From contig JAEEIJ010000056.1 in NCBI GenBank assembly GCA_016281315.1, positions 62,001 through 126,000 on the forward strand: DNA of 64,000 nt, in the 5' to 3' direction. Both the position numbers and the translations under genes were made by a program. The DNA comes from Bacteroidales bacterium (lineage in GTDB: Bacteria > Bacteroidota > Bacteroidia > Bacteroidales > UBA932). Positions 49,918 through 59,319 of this stretch are shown piece by piece (the stretch's first letter is position 1; each line of letters begins with the position of its first letter). The notes under the pieces were generated by a model. The model did no database searches, was not told the origin of the DNA, and worked only from the letters and a program-made list of their open reading frames with translations.

Positions 49918-51987
49918 ATGATACAGAGAATCGAAAACCTTCGGGCCTTTATCCGTGCCGGGAAGCACTTCGGCTTCCGGCACACCCCCGAAGATTATGG
50001 CCTGGACCGCCTGGCAACGCATTTCGCCGAGGCCGGTCTCCCGCCCGTGCAGCGCAGCTCGCGCATGCTCCGGGCCCTCCTGAATGCGGAAATGCCCATC
50101 ATCCTGGAAGGCGAGAAGATCGTTGCCACGCGCACCATCAGCCGCATCCCTTCCGTTTTTACGGAGGAGGAGTGGGCCCGCATCCGGGAAAAGCACACCC
50201 TGCACGAGCGGGGCACCGTTTCCAACATATCGGCCGACTATGAAGGCATCCTTCGCGACGGTCTTGGCAAGCGCAAGGCACAGGTGCTGGAACGGGCTAA
50301 GGACCCGGACTTGAACGAGGATCAGCGTCAGTTCCTTTCGGCCGCGGTGGAGAGCATCGAGGCTGTGCAGGATTTCATCCAGAAGTACCGCGACTGCGTC
50401 CGCAGCGCCGGACTGGAGGATATCGCACGGGTGCTCAGCAACATCCATTCGGGCGGCGCGGCCACCCTTTGGGAAGCCCTCCAATTGCTCAGAATGGTGC
50501 ATTTCGCCCTTTGGGAGAGCGACTGTTACCACAACACGCTGGGCCGTTTCGACCAGTACATCTATCCCTATTACCGGGCCGACAAAGCCGCGGGCCGCGT
50601 CACCGACGAAGAAGCCTTCGACCTCATCGAGGAGTTCTTCCTCACCTGCAACAAGGACAGCGACCTGTATGTGGGGATGCAGCAGGGCGACAACGGCCAG
50701 AGCATCGTGCTGGCCGGCCGTAACGAGAAAGGCGAATACCTCTTCAACGAAGTCTCGAAGATGTGCCTCAAGGCCAGCTACGAGCTCAACCTCATCGACC
50801 CCAAGATCAACCTGCGCTGCGACGCCCATACGCCGCTGGACGTGTTCGTCCAGGGCGCCCACCTCACCAAGCGCGGCCTGGGCTTCCCCCAGTACGACAA
50901 CGACGACGTGGTGATTCCCGGCCTGGAAAAACTGGGTTACAGCCCGGAGGATGCCCGCAATTACGTGGTGGCGGCCTGCTGGGAGTTCATCATCCCGAAA
51001 AACGGGATGGAGATTGTGAACATCGATGCCCTGTCTTTCGCCGGGGTGGTGAGCAATGCACTGGAACATCTTGGCGAATATGACAGCTATGAGGCTTTCT
51101 ACGCCTATGTAGACCGCTGCATCAAGGCCGAATGCGACCGCATCACTCAGGCACACAATAACCTCTATATCGTGCCTGCTCCCTTCATGTCCATGCTGAT
51201 GGGCGGAACCATCGAGAAGGCGCAGGACATCTCCCTGGGCGGAAACTCCAACAACTACGGCGTACATGGCACCGGCCTTTCTACGGCAGCCGATTCCCTG
51301 GAGGTGATCAAGAAGTACTACTTTGAGGAAAAAACCCTATCTTTGGAAGAGCTGATGGATGCAATCCATCATAATTTCAAAGGCCATGAGGCCCTGCAGG
51401 AGCACCTGCGTAACGATGCTCCCAAGATGGGACTGGACCTCGAGGAACCCGATTCTATCGGCGCAGCACTTCTGAATTCCTTCGCGGAAGGCCTCCGCGG
51501 CAAGCGGAACGAACGGGGCGGCATCTGGCGCGCCGGCACCGGTACGGCCATGTATTATATCTTCCACGCCAAAGACCTTCCCGCCACCCCGGACGGCCGT
51601 TTTGCCGGCGAGGTGATTCCCGCCAACTTCACGCCCAGTATGTTCCTGCGGCAGAAAGGCCCCGTCTCCGTAATGCGCTCCTTCTCCAAGCAGAAACTGG
51701 AGGACACCATTAACGGCGGCCCGCTTACCATCGAGCTGGACGAGAGCATTTTCCGCAACGAGGAAAGCGTGGAGAAACTGGCGATGCTCATCCGCTCCTA
51801 CATCCGCCTGGGCGGCCACCAGCTGCAGCTGAATACCCTGAACCGGGAAACCCTCCTGGACGCCAAGGCCCATCCGGAACTCCATCGGGACCTGATCGTG
51901 CGTGTATGGGGCTGGAGTGGCTATTTCGTGGAGTTGGACGAGTGCTACCAGGATCACATCATTGAACGAATCAAGTACAAGATATGA
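49918..51987 (+). CDS. Glycyl radical enzyme of unknown substrate with variant RVWGW radical motif
   Basis: 689 residues, shorter than pyruvate formate-lyase or the diol dehydratases. The active-site Cys is Cys354 in NYVVAACWEFIIPKNG. The pattern Cys-x-Glu (Glu356) follows the dehydratase/lyase type (for example choline TMA-lyase) rather than the Cys-Cys of pyruvate formate-lyase. The C-terminal motif is VRVWGWSGYFVELDECYQ with radical site Gly665, where the usual motif is RV[AS]GY; the rest (YFVEL, QDHIIER) resembles the CutC end. It is coupled to its activase and, by an ATGA overlap, to the sugar porter. It probably performs a radical elimination on a sugar-derived polyol or acid released by PUL2; this is inference. 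No microcompartment or aldehyde dehydrogenase genes are nearby. Confidence 0.9.
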   Translation: MIQRIENLRAFIRAGKHFGFRHTPEDYGLDRLATHFAEAGLPPVQRSSRMLRALLNAEMPIILEGEKIVATRTISRIPSVFTEEEWARIREKHTLHERGTVSNISADYEGILRDGLGKRKAQVLERAKDPDLNEDQRQFLSAAVESIEAVQDFIQKYRDCVRSAGLEDIARVLSNIHSGGAATLWEALQLLRMVHFALWESDCYHNTLGRFDQYIYPYYRADKAAGRVTDEEAFDLIEEFFLTCNKDSDLYVGMQQGDNGQSIVLAGRNEKGEYLFNEVSKMCLKASYELNLIDPKINLRCDAHTPLDVFVQGAHLTKRGLGFPQYDNDDVVIPGLEKLGYSPEDARNYVVAACWEFIIPKNGMEIVNIDALSFAGVVSNALEHLGEYDSYEAFYAYVDRCIKAECDRITQAHNNLYIVPAPFMSMLMGGTIEKAQDISLGGNSNNYGVHGTGLSTAADSLEVIKKYYFEEKTLSLEELMDAIHHNFKGHEALQEHLRNDAPKMGLDLEEPDSIGAALLNSFAEGLRGKRNERGGIWRAGTGTAMYYIFHAKDLPATPDGRFAGEVIPANFTPSMFLRQKGPVSVMRSFSKQKLEDTINGGPLTIELDESIFRNEESVEKLAMLIRSYIRLGGHQLQLNTLNRETLLDAKAHPELHRDLIVRVWGWSGYFVELDECYQDHIIERIKYKI

Positions 51988-53306
51988 AGAATTCCATCAA
52001 AGCGTATATGTTCTGGGTGGCCTTTGTGGCTTCCCTGGGCGGCCTGCTCTTCGGTTTCGACACAGCCGTCATCTCCGGCGCGGAGAAACAGATTCAGGCG
52101 GTCTACGGCCTGAGCGACTTCGCCCACGGCTTCACCATGGCGTCGGCCCTCATCGGGACCATCATCGGTGCCCTGTTCTGCGGCAAGCCCGCAGAGCGCT
52201 TCGGCCGCAAGAAATCCCTCATCGTGATAGGCCTTCTGTACCTGATCAGCGCCGTGTTCAGCGGCGCCATCGTGAACTGGTACAGCTTTATGTTCTTCCG
52301 CTTCCTGGGCGGTCTGGCCGTGGGAGCCTCCTCCGTAGTGGGGCCTATGTTCATTGCGGAGATTTCTCCGGCGGCCTGGCGCGGAAGGTTTGTGTGCTTC
52401 TTCCAGTTCAACATCGTGCTGGGTATCGTGCTGGCCTATTTCTCCAACTACTGGATCGCCGGTGTGCCCAACGACTGGCAGTGGATGATCATGGCGGAAT
52501 CCATCCCGGCCTTCCTTTTCAGCGTACTGATGTTCGCCATGCCGGAAAGCCCGCGCTGGCTGGTCAAGCAGGGTAGGGAGGCCGATGCAGTGGCCGTCTT
52601 CGAAAAGACCGGTGAAAAAGACATTCCCGGCGAGCTGGAGGCCATCCGACAGTCCCTGGCCGATGCTTCCCGCAAGGGCGGTAAACTCTTCCAGAAGAAG
52701 TACTGGAAGCCCATCCTCATCGCCTTCCTCATCGCCACCATCAACCAGCTGTCCGGCATCAACGCCATTCTCTATTACGCCCCGCGCCTGCTGGAGATGT
52801 CCGGCGTGTTCCGCGAGGGGGCCATGCTCCAGAGCATCATTATCGGCCTCACCAACCTCACCTTCTCCATGCTGGGTATGGTCCTCATCGACAAACTGGG
52901 CCGCAAGACCCTCATCGGCATCGGCGCCGTGGGTATGGTGATCTGCCAGGCCATGGTAGCCCGCGGCTTTGCCCTGGAGGCCTTCCACGGCTACTATATG
53001 CTCATCTTCCTGGTGGGCTACGTGGCCTTCTTCGCCCTTTCGCTGGGTGCCACCATTTGGGTGGTTATTGCAGAGGTCTTCCCGAACGATGTCCGCGCCG
53101 GCGGGCAGGTGTTCGGCAGTATGACGCACTGGGTCTGGAGCGCCCTCCTTACCTGGTTCTTCCCGCTGTGCCTTTCCATCGGCGGGCAGTACATCTTCAC
53201 CTTCTTCTCCATTATGGCCGCCCTGGCCCTGGTTTTCGCCTGGTGGATGCCGGAGACCAAGGGGAAATCCCTCGAACAGATCCAAAAAGAACTTGTTAAA
53301 GAATAA
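51984..53306 (+). CDS. MFS sugar porter (XylE/galactose:proton type)
   Basis: A 440-residue inner-membrane symporter with about 12 helices. Sugar-porter signatures: SLGGLLFGFDTAVISGAE at the N-terminus, ERFGRKKSLIVIG, PESPRWLVKQGREADA before the central loop, INQLSGINAILYYAP, and PETKGKSLEQIQKEL at the end. It brings a monosaccharide from periplasm to cytoplasm. The ATGA overlap with the GRE gene suggests that it delivers the GRE pathway's substrate. Confidence 0.92.
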   Translation: MKNSIKAYMFWVAFVASLGGLLFGFDTAVISGAEKQIQAVYGLSDFAHGFTMASALIGTIIGALFCGKPAERFGRKKSLIVIGLLYLISAVFSGAIVNWYSFMFFRFLGGLAVGASSVVGPMFIAEISPAAWRGRFVCFFQFNIVLGIVLAYFSNYWIAGVPNDWQWMIMAESIPAFLFSVLMFAMPESPRWLVKQGREADAVAVFEKTGEKDIPGELEAIRQSLADASRKGGKLFQKKYWKPILIAFLIATINQLSGINAILYYAPRLLEMSGVFREGAMLQSIIIGLTNLTFSMLGMVLIDKLGRKTLIGIGAVGMVICQAMVARGFALEAFHGYYMLIFLVGYVAFFALSLGATIWVVIAEVFPNDVRAGGQVFGSMTHWVWSALLTWFFPLCLSIGGQYIFTFFSIMAALALVFAWWMPETKGKSLEQIQKELVKE

Positions 53307-53310
53307 AGCT

Positions 53311-54765
53311 ATGAAGAAAATCCTGCTGGCCGCCCTGGCCGCCCTTTTCGTTGTCTCCGCTGCGGGACAGGAACTGAAGAAATCCGTCACTTGGGAGAAG
53401 ATCCGTCATCATCCCTCACCGCTCAAGGTTATAGGCGAACTGGAGACCGTTCCGTCCAGCCTGGACCGTCCGTCCTTCTGGAGCGTGGGCTGCGAGACGA
53501 TGGACCGCGACTACGCCTACTTCGACAAATTCTCCAAGTATATGCCCGAAACGGGCGTGGGCTATGCCCGTCTGCAGAGCGGCTGGGCCAAGTGCGAACC
53601 CAAGAAGAAGGGGAAGTACGACTTCGCCTGGCTGGACGCACACGTGAACGGCCTCATTGAACTGGGCATTCACCCCTGGCTGTGCCTGTGCTACGGCAAT
53701 CCCCTCTACACCGACGGTGGCAAGGACCTGAACGCCCGCCTCTTCGGCGACGGCCCCGTGATGGACGGCTGGCTCAAGTATGTCAAACAGGTTGTCAAGC
53801 GCTACAAGGGCAAAGTGACGATGTACGAGGTGTGGAATGAGCCCGACGGCGCCCGTGACGCCAACGGCAAATGGGCTCCTGCGGCCAACTGGGCCGAATA
53901 TGCCCTCCTCTTCGCCCGCACGGCCAAGGCCATCCGGGAAGTGGATCCGGAGGCCAAGATTGCTGCTTTCGGCGCCTTCTCCATCCGCACCGACTATTTC
54001 AAAAACGGTATGCAACGCATCGCCGAACTGGGCGCCGCAGAGGATGTGGACTTTGTGACCTACCACGCCTACTGGCCCCAGCCCGAACGCATCGTCCCGA
54101 TGGTCAAGAAGATTCAGGAGGACATCCAGGCCGTGAATCCCAAGACCATCCTGCTGCAGGGCGAAAGCGGCTGTCCGTCCCGCCTGGACTACGGCCACGC
54201 GATGTGCTTCCGCGAGTGGACCGAGTACAGCCAGGTCAAATGGGACCTGCGCCACTGCCTGGTTAACTTCTCGATGGGAATTCCTTCTTCCATCTTCACC
54301 TTTGCGGACCTGCATTACAAGGATTATATGATCCAGTCCTTCGGCCTGATGTGCACCAACCTCGTGAGTGTGCCGCAGTATAAGCGCCCGAAGTTCTACG
54401 GCGTCCAGCACCTGACGAGCGTTATTACCGCCGACTGCAAGGCCTCCGACGATTACCGGATCACCGGTGCCAGCGTCACCGACGACATTACTCTGCTGGG
54501 CGTGCGGAAGGCCGACAAGCCCGTCGGTTTCCTCGTGTGGCTCTCCGGAGAAGAACCCAACAGCAGCCTGGACCGCAAACTGGTGGATTTCACCGTCCAG
54601 GGACCGCTTCTGAGCGATCCTGTCTATGTGGATATGGTGACGGGCTTTGTGCACGAGTTGAAGGATCTGGAGAAGCGCTTCGACAATACGACGCGTTTTA
54701 CCGCCTTCCCTATCTGGGATGCCCCGATTTTTGTTTGTGAAAGAAGCGCAGTGAATTTTAAATAG
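53311..54765 (+). CDS. Clan GH-A glycoside hydrolase (GH39-like), secreted
   Basis: 484 residues. Signal peptide MKKILLAALAALFVVSAAGQ with no lipobox, so probably periplasmic. (beta/alpha)8 barrel: the acid/base Glu177 is in MYEVWNEPDGARD and the nucleophile is probably Glu285 in ILLQGESGCPS, with VTYHAYWP between. A small C-terminal beta domain follows from about 400. GH39 (beta-xylosidase, iduronidase) is the closest known pattern; GH5 or an unclassified family is possible. I chose ATG 53311 over 53293 for the signal peptide. Confidence 0.75.
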   Translation: MKKILLAALAALFVVSAAGQELKKSVTWEKIRHHPSPLKVIGELETVPSSLDRPSFWSVGCETMDRDYAYFDKFSKYMPETGVGYARLQSGWAKCEPKKKGKYDFAWLDAHVNGLIELGIHPWLCLCYGNPLYTDGGKDLNARLFGDGPVMDGWLKYVKQVVKRYKGKVTMYEVWNEPDGARDANGKWAPAANWAEYALLFARTAKAIREVDPEAKIAAFGAFSIRTDYFKNGMQRIAELGAAEDVDFVTYHAYWPQPERIVPMVKKIQEDIQAVNPKTILLQGESGCPSRLDYGHAMCFREWTEYSQVKWDLRHCLVNFSMGIPSSIFTFADLHYKDYMIQSFGLMCTNLVSVPQYKRPKFYGVQHLTSVITADCKASDDYRITGASVTDDITLLGVRKADKPVGFLVWLSGEEPNSSLDRKLVDFTVQGPLLSDPVYVDMVTGFVHELKDLEKRFDNTTRFTAFPIWDAPIFVCERSAVNFK

Positions 54766-54775
54766 CGTTTAAGAT

Positions 54776-57484
54776 ATGCTTACCGCCCTCCTTGTCGCAG
54801 GCCTCCTGCAGGCCCTGCCCGGTATGTTCCCTTATGTCCCCACGCACAACGCGGAGGAGAATATCACCAACGTGTCCACCTGGCCTTCCTGGGAAAAAGG
54901 GCAGGCCGGCGGCGAGGGATTCATCCAGTCCGTCGGAGACCATTTCGTGGACGGAACCGGGACGCAGCGCCGTTTCCTGGGAACCAACATCTGTTTTACA
55001 GGTTGTTTCCCTTCCCACGAGGATGCCGACAAGGTGGCGGCCGAGCTGGCGCGTTACGGCATCAATCTGGTGCGCCTGCACTATGTCCATCACAAGGCGC
55101 CCAAGGGGAAAGTCTACCCCAAACCGAACTCGGTCCTTGAACCGGTCCAGCTGGAGCGCTTCGACTACCTGTTCGCCAAACTCAAGGAACGGGGAATCTA
55201 CATTTATTTCCAGTTGAACATTTCCCGTAAGTTCGGCGAGGAGAACGGAATCATCAACGCCAAACAGCTGCCCCATTTCTATCACGGAATCGACAACATC
55301 GACTACCAGTTCATCGCTCTCCAGAAGAAATACATTACCGAAATCATGGCCCACGTGAATCCTTACACCGGCCTCGCCTACAAAGACGAACCGGCGATCG
55401 GGATGCTGGAGCCTGCGAACGAGAATACCATCACCTATGCGTGGTTTACGCCCCGCTACAAGTTCCCGAACCTGGTGGAACCCTACATGTCGGAATTCAA
55501 GGCGACGTGGAACACCTGGCTCCAGAACAGGTACAGCAGCACCGCCGAACTGAAGGAGGCCTGGATGGCCGGCTTCGAAGGGGATGGAACCGAATTCTTC
55601 CCCGACGGCGTACTCACGGAGAACTACGACAAGACGAACTGGATGCTTCAGCTGGACGGGAAGGCCGAAGGGGTGATATCCCTGGAGCCCGCTACCCCGA
55701 AGGACAAGTTGAAGGGGACGCACTATATGCGTGCCGTCATTACCAAGAAGGGAGCCACGCCCAATATGCCGCAGTTCTGCAAGGGCCCCATCGCCGTGAA
55801 AAGTATGGCACCCTATACGCTGAAGCTCAAGATGAGGGCCGACAAAAACGTCCAGGTGGATATGCGTCTGAGCCAGAACCACGCTCCCTGGCAGGTGGCC
55901 GGTCTCACGGTGACGGGCATCCAGCTCACCAAGAAGTGGCAGGAATTCACCTTTCCGTTCGTGGCGAATATGGACGACGAAGCCGTTCGTCTGGTGGTCT
56001 GCAGCTTCGAACCCGGCACCTATGAGTTCGCCGACCTTTCCCTCACCGCCGGCGCTACGGTAGACTGGCCAAAGGAGTGGAGCCTGGAGCAGGGAAATAT
56101 CCCCATCCCCACCCGTGCGGAATGGTCGATGCCGCCGCAGCGGGCCATCGATTTCACGGCATTCCTGAGCCACCTGGAAGACCTTTATTTCGGCCAGATG
56201 TACACCCATACGAAGGTGAATGCCAAGGCCAAACAGCCGGTGACGGGCACCCAGATCCTCTGGGGATTCTCCCAACCACACTCCCGCACGGACTACATCG
56301 ACCTTCACAGCTATTACAACCACCCCATTTTCCCCAATACCCTGAAGGACTACAACAACTGGAGTATGGGATCCGGTTCCCTGGTGAACGAGATGGGGAA
56401 GAACACCGATAACAAGCTCGCCTCCGTGGCCCGTGCCCGCATTCTGGGCCGACCGCTCACCATCAGTGAGTACGACCATCCCAACCTGAGCTACTGGGCG
56501 GCCGAAGGCAATGTGATGGGGGCCGCTATCGGCGCCTTCCAGGACTGGTCCGGGATTATCCAGTTTGCCTGGAGTCACTCCGACAATTTCTTCCGGGATG
56601 TGATGGACATCCGTTTCGATATGTGCAGTGCGCCGCAGAAACTGGCCCACCTGCCCGCCTGTTATGCGATGTTCGTGCGAGGAGACGTGAAGACCGGTCC
56701 GGCCGATACCGTGCTGGTCCGCCTGGCTCGTATCGAAGACGATATCAGAACTGTGGCCATCACCCAGGGCCCGTCGGCCCATAACCGTGCTCCTTCAAGG
56801 GGTCTGATGGAAACGATCCCCGCGATGATGCGCTCCGGCACCGTGATTACGGAAAACAAGGGGCAGTTCCCGCTCGAAGGCCGCACCCTCATCACTAAGG
56901 AGGAAGAAGTGCCCCAGTACTTGAAAGATGCCTACGAGGCCCGTGAACTGCACACTTCCACCGGGGAAATCACCTGGAACTGGAAGGAGAAGGGCGCCGG
57001 CTTCTTCACGGTGGACACGGAATACACCAAGGCCTTTACCGGCTTTGTCCGGGGCCGCAGTTTTGACTACAAGGGCTTTACCCTCACGCCTGGGGAAACC
57101 CAAAAGGACTGGCTCACCCTTACCCTTACCTGCAAGGCGCCCGGCAAGCCCCAGCCCGAGGGAAAACTCGCCAAGGGCAGCTGGCTGCTGGCGGTTACCG
57201 GACAGGTACGTAACACCGATGAGGTGATTGTGACCCTGGCCCAGGGCAAGCGCATTTCGGCCAGCGAGCCCGACGGCGGCAAGGTGGGTGTGGCACCCAT
57301 CCTGTGCGAGGGTGTTCCCGCCCAGCTGCGCCTGAAAGGCCTGGCCGGCCGCGTGCAGTTCTTCGCCCTGGATGTGGATGGGTTCCGCAAGGCCCTGATT
57401 CCCGTTACGGCCGACGGTGCGGACGCCCTGCTCCAGACAGGGCCGGAGTATCAGACTTTCTGGTATGAAATCGTAGTGAAATGA
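54776..57484 (+). CDS. Large clan GH-A hydrolase with inserted CBM4/9-like module
   Basis: 902 residues. A short N-terminal hydrophobic stretch (LTALLVAGLLQALPG) may be a signal. The barrel begins FLGTNICFTGCFPSHEDADK and NLVRLHYVHHKAP. The acid/base is probably Glu216 in MLEPANENT. The barrel is then interrupted (about 275-430) by a jelly-roll module resembling CBM4/9 (KSMAPYTLKLKMRADKNVQV, WQEFTFPFVANMDDE, FEPGTYEFADLSL) and resumes with IDLHSYYNHPIFP and a nucleophile candidate in LTISEYDHPN. C-terminal beta domains follow. Family number not assignable; GH5-like. Its last 4 bases overlap the next start. Confidence 0.7.
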   Translation: MLTALLVAGLLQALPGMFPYVPTHNAEENITNVSTWPSWEKGQAGGEGFIQSVGDHFVDGTGTQRRFLGTNICFTGCFPSHEDADKVAAELARYGINLVRLHYVHHKAPKGKVYPKPNSVLEPVQLERFDYLFAKLKERGIYIYFQLNISRKFGEENGIINAKQLPHFYHGIDNIDYQFIALQKKYITEIMAHVNPYTGLAYKDEPAIGMLEPANENTITYAWFTPRYKFPNLVEPYMSEFKATWNTWLQNRYSSTAELKEAWMAGFEGDGTEFFPDGVLTENYDKTNWMLQLDGKAEGVISLEPATPKDKLKGTHYMRAVITKKGATPNMPQFCKGPIAVKSMAPYTLKLKMRADKNVQVDMRLSQNHAPWQVAGLTVTGIQLTKKWQEFTFPFVANMDDEAVRLVVCSFEPGTYEFADLSLTAGATVDWPKEWSLEQGNIPIPTRAEWSMPPQRAIDFTAFLSHLEDLYFGQMYTHTKVNAKAKQPVTGTQILWGFSQPHSRTDYIDLHSYYNHPIFPNTLKDYNNWSMGSGSLVNEMGKNTDNKLASVARARILGRPLTISEYDHPNLSYWAAEGNVMGAAIGAFQDWSGIIQFAWSHSDNFFRDVMDIRFDMCSAPQKLAHLPACYAMFVRGDVKTGPADTVLVRLARIEDDIRTVAITQGPSAHNRAPSRGLMETIPAMMRSGTVITENKGQFPLEGRTLITKEEEVPQYLKDAYEARELHTSTGEITWNWKEKGAGFFTVDTEYTKAFTGFVRGRSFDYKGFTLTPGETQKDWLTLTLTCKAPGKPQPEGKLAKGSWLLAVTGQVRNTDEVIVTLAQGKRISASEPDGGKVGVAPILCEGVPAQLRLKGLAGRVQFFALDVDGFRKALIPVTADGADALLQTGPEYQTFWYEIVVK

Positions 57485-59319
57485 GAAAGTTATTCTTCCT
57501 GTACGTTTTTGTAGCCCTCCTCTCCTCCTGCGTGAACGGAAAGGAGGATGATGGGAATTGGACACAGCGGAAATACAGCCTTTCCCCGGAACCGTACAGT
57601 CTGACATTCCTGGGGATGAGCTCGGCGATGTCCACGAGTGTTCCCTGGGCGGCGGAGGAAAAGGTGCTGGTGGTTTCCGGCATTAAAAGCGCTACCGAGG
57701 CTACCGTTTCCTCCGGGCAGGCCGAGGCCCGGGTGGATGCATCGGCTAATAACATTTCTTTCGTACGTGGGAAAGCCTCCTTCTCGGGAGGCGTTGCCGT
57801 TATTAATCCGTCCTACGACGGGTCGGCCTCCGATGCCGCCCTGGCCGTGGGGCAGGGGAAACCCACCGGCGGCACCGTTAAGTTAAGCCCCATCGGGGCC
57901 GTACTGCGTTTCTCGGTGGCGAATTCGGCCATCCGGAAAGTCTCCTTCTTCAGCGCGGAATCGGTGTTCCCGGGCAAAGCTACGCTGGATCCGGCCCAGC
58001 AAAAACTGAATATAACGTCCCGGAAACAGTCGGTTACGGTCTCCGTAAGCCGGACCGGGGAGTTCTATATCCCGGTGATCGCCGGTTTCACGGCCATCTC
58101 CCTCACCCTGGAATGGAAGGATTCCTCCGGCGCCGTTCTGGGCACCAAACGCGGTACCGTCGAATGGGACTGCTCCACGGGCGCCATGCTCAACCTGGGG
58201 GACATCGAAACCTGTACGCTGGGGACGTCGGACATCCCGCTCCCGGATCCGGGCATTCCGCAGGCCGAAGGCGCCGTCCTGGCCGTTGAGGGGATGGGCG
58301 TGGGGATGAACCTGACCGGCCTGGAACACTGCTGGGAAAGTTTAATCAACAATCCCAAGCGGAATGATCCCGCTCATTATGAGCAAGCCGGAGGCTATGG
58401 CCTCATTACGGCCAAGACTATGCAGGCCATTGCCGAAGCAGGCTATAAATGCATCCGCGTTCCCGTCACCTGGCACCTGCATATGGACAGTATTACGGGA
58501 CCCATCGACAAGGTGTGGCTGGACCGGGTGGAAGAGGTGGTGAACCTGGCCATCAATGCAGGGCTCTATGTGATTATCAACGTGCACCACGACGCCGGAA
58601 CGATCTTAGGGGTTTGGTGCATCTCCGATATGGAGCATTACGAGACCACCAGCGCCGGATTGGTGAATATCTGGACGCAGATTGCCGAGCGTTTTAAAAA
58701 TCACGACTACAAACTCCTGTTCGAAGGATTTAACGAGATGCTGGACGGGGCTAATACCTGGACCTATCCCAAACAGTCCTCTTCCATAGCCGTCTGCAAC
58801 CAGCTGGGGCAGGACTTCGTGAATGCGGTGCGCCGCACTGGCGGGAAGAACTCAACCCGCAACCTCATCGTAAGCACCTATGCCGCTACGGCCACCACGC
58901 GTGCCGTGGAGGCTTTCAAGATGCCCAAGGATGTTGCCCCCGGCCATCTGTTCGTTCAGGTCCATTCCTATGTCCCCAGCGAGTTTTGCTCGCAGTCTGC
59001 CACGAGCCGCAATAACCTCGTCGAGGGCGATTTTGCGTCGATGGAGGCGGTCTTCGACCCGCTGGACCGGGTGTTCCTGTCTAAGGGCTATCCCGTGGTA
59101 ATGGGAGAATTCGGGGCTGCCCCCCACGAGGGCCGCAGCGAAGACGACCGTGCCACCCACGCCGGTTATATGACCCAACTCTGTCTGCAGCACAAGGTGG
59201 TTCCCATCATCTGGTACAATCCGCTGAACAATGCCCAGCGTTCGGAAGGTGTGTGGAAATACACGAACATTAGGGATGCGATGATTAATGCGTATAACAA
59301 TTATACATTCGCACAATGA
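57481..59319 (+). CDS. Fimbrillin-like/GH5 fusion lipoprotein, copy 3
   Basis: 612 residues, lipobox ALLSSCVNG (Cys17). Fimbrillin-like N-terminal half (to about 250): VPWAAEEKVLVVSG, KLSPIGAVLRFSV, IRKVSFFSAES, FYIPVIAG, CSTGAMLNLGDIE. GH5 domain: IRVPVTWHLHM, INVHHDAG, LLFEGFNE (acid/base Glu419), FVQVHSYVP, VVMGEFGA (nucleophile Glu543), IIWYNP. More distant from copies 1 and 2 than they are from each other, and closest to copy 4, which overlaps it by 4 bases. Confidence 0.88.
   Translation: MRKLFFLYVFVALLSSCVNGKEDDGNWTQRKYSLSPEPYSLTFLGMSSAMSTSVPWAAEEKVLVVSGIKSATEATVSSGQAEARVDASANNISFVRGKASFSGGVAVINPSYDGSASDAALAVGQGKPTGGTVKLSPIGAVLRFSVANSAIRKVSFFSAESVFPGKATLDPAQQKLNITSRKQSVTVSVSRTGEFYIPVIAGFTAISLTLEWKDSSGAVLGTKRGTVEWDCSTGAMLNLGDIETCTLGTSDIPLPDPGIPQAEGAVLAVEGMGVGMNLTGLEHCWESLINNPKRNDPAHYEQAGGYGLITAKTMQAIAEAGYKCIRVPVTWHLHMDSITGPIDKVWLDRVEEVVNLAINAGLYVIINVHHDAGTILGVWCISDMEHYETTSAGLVNIWTQIAERFKNHDYKLLFEGFNEMLDGANTWTYPKQSSSIAVCNQLGQDFVNAVRRTGGKNSTRNLIVSTYAATATTRAVEAFKMPKDVAPGHLFVQVHSYVPSEFCSQSATSRNNLVEGDFASMEAVFDPLDRVFLSKGYPVVMGEFGAAPHEGRSEDDRATHAGYMTQLCLQHKVVPIIWYNPLNNAQRSEGVWKYTNIRDAMINAYNNYTFAQ

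Noticed and set aside
49918..51987. Pyruvate formate-lyase
   Set aside because: The active site has Cys-x-Glu rather than Cys-Cys, the length is only 689 residues, and the context is sugar import rather than central metabolism.
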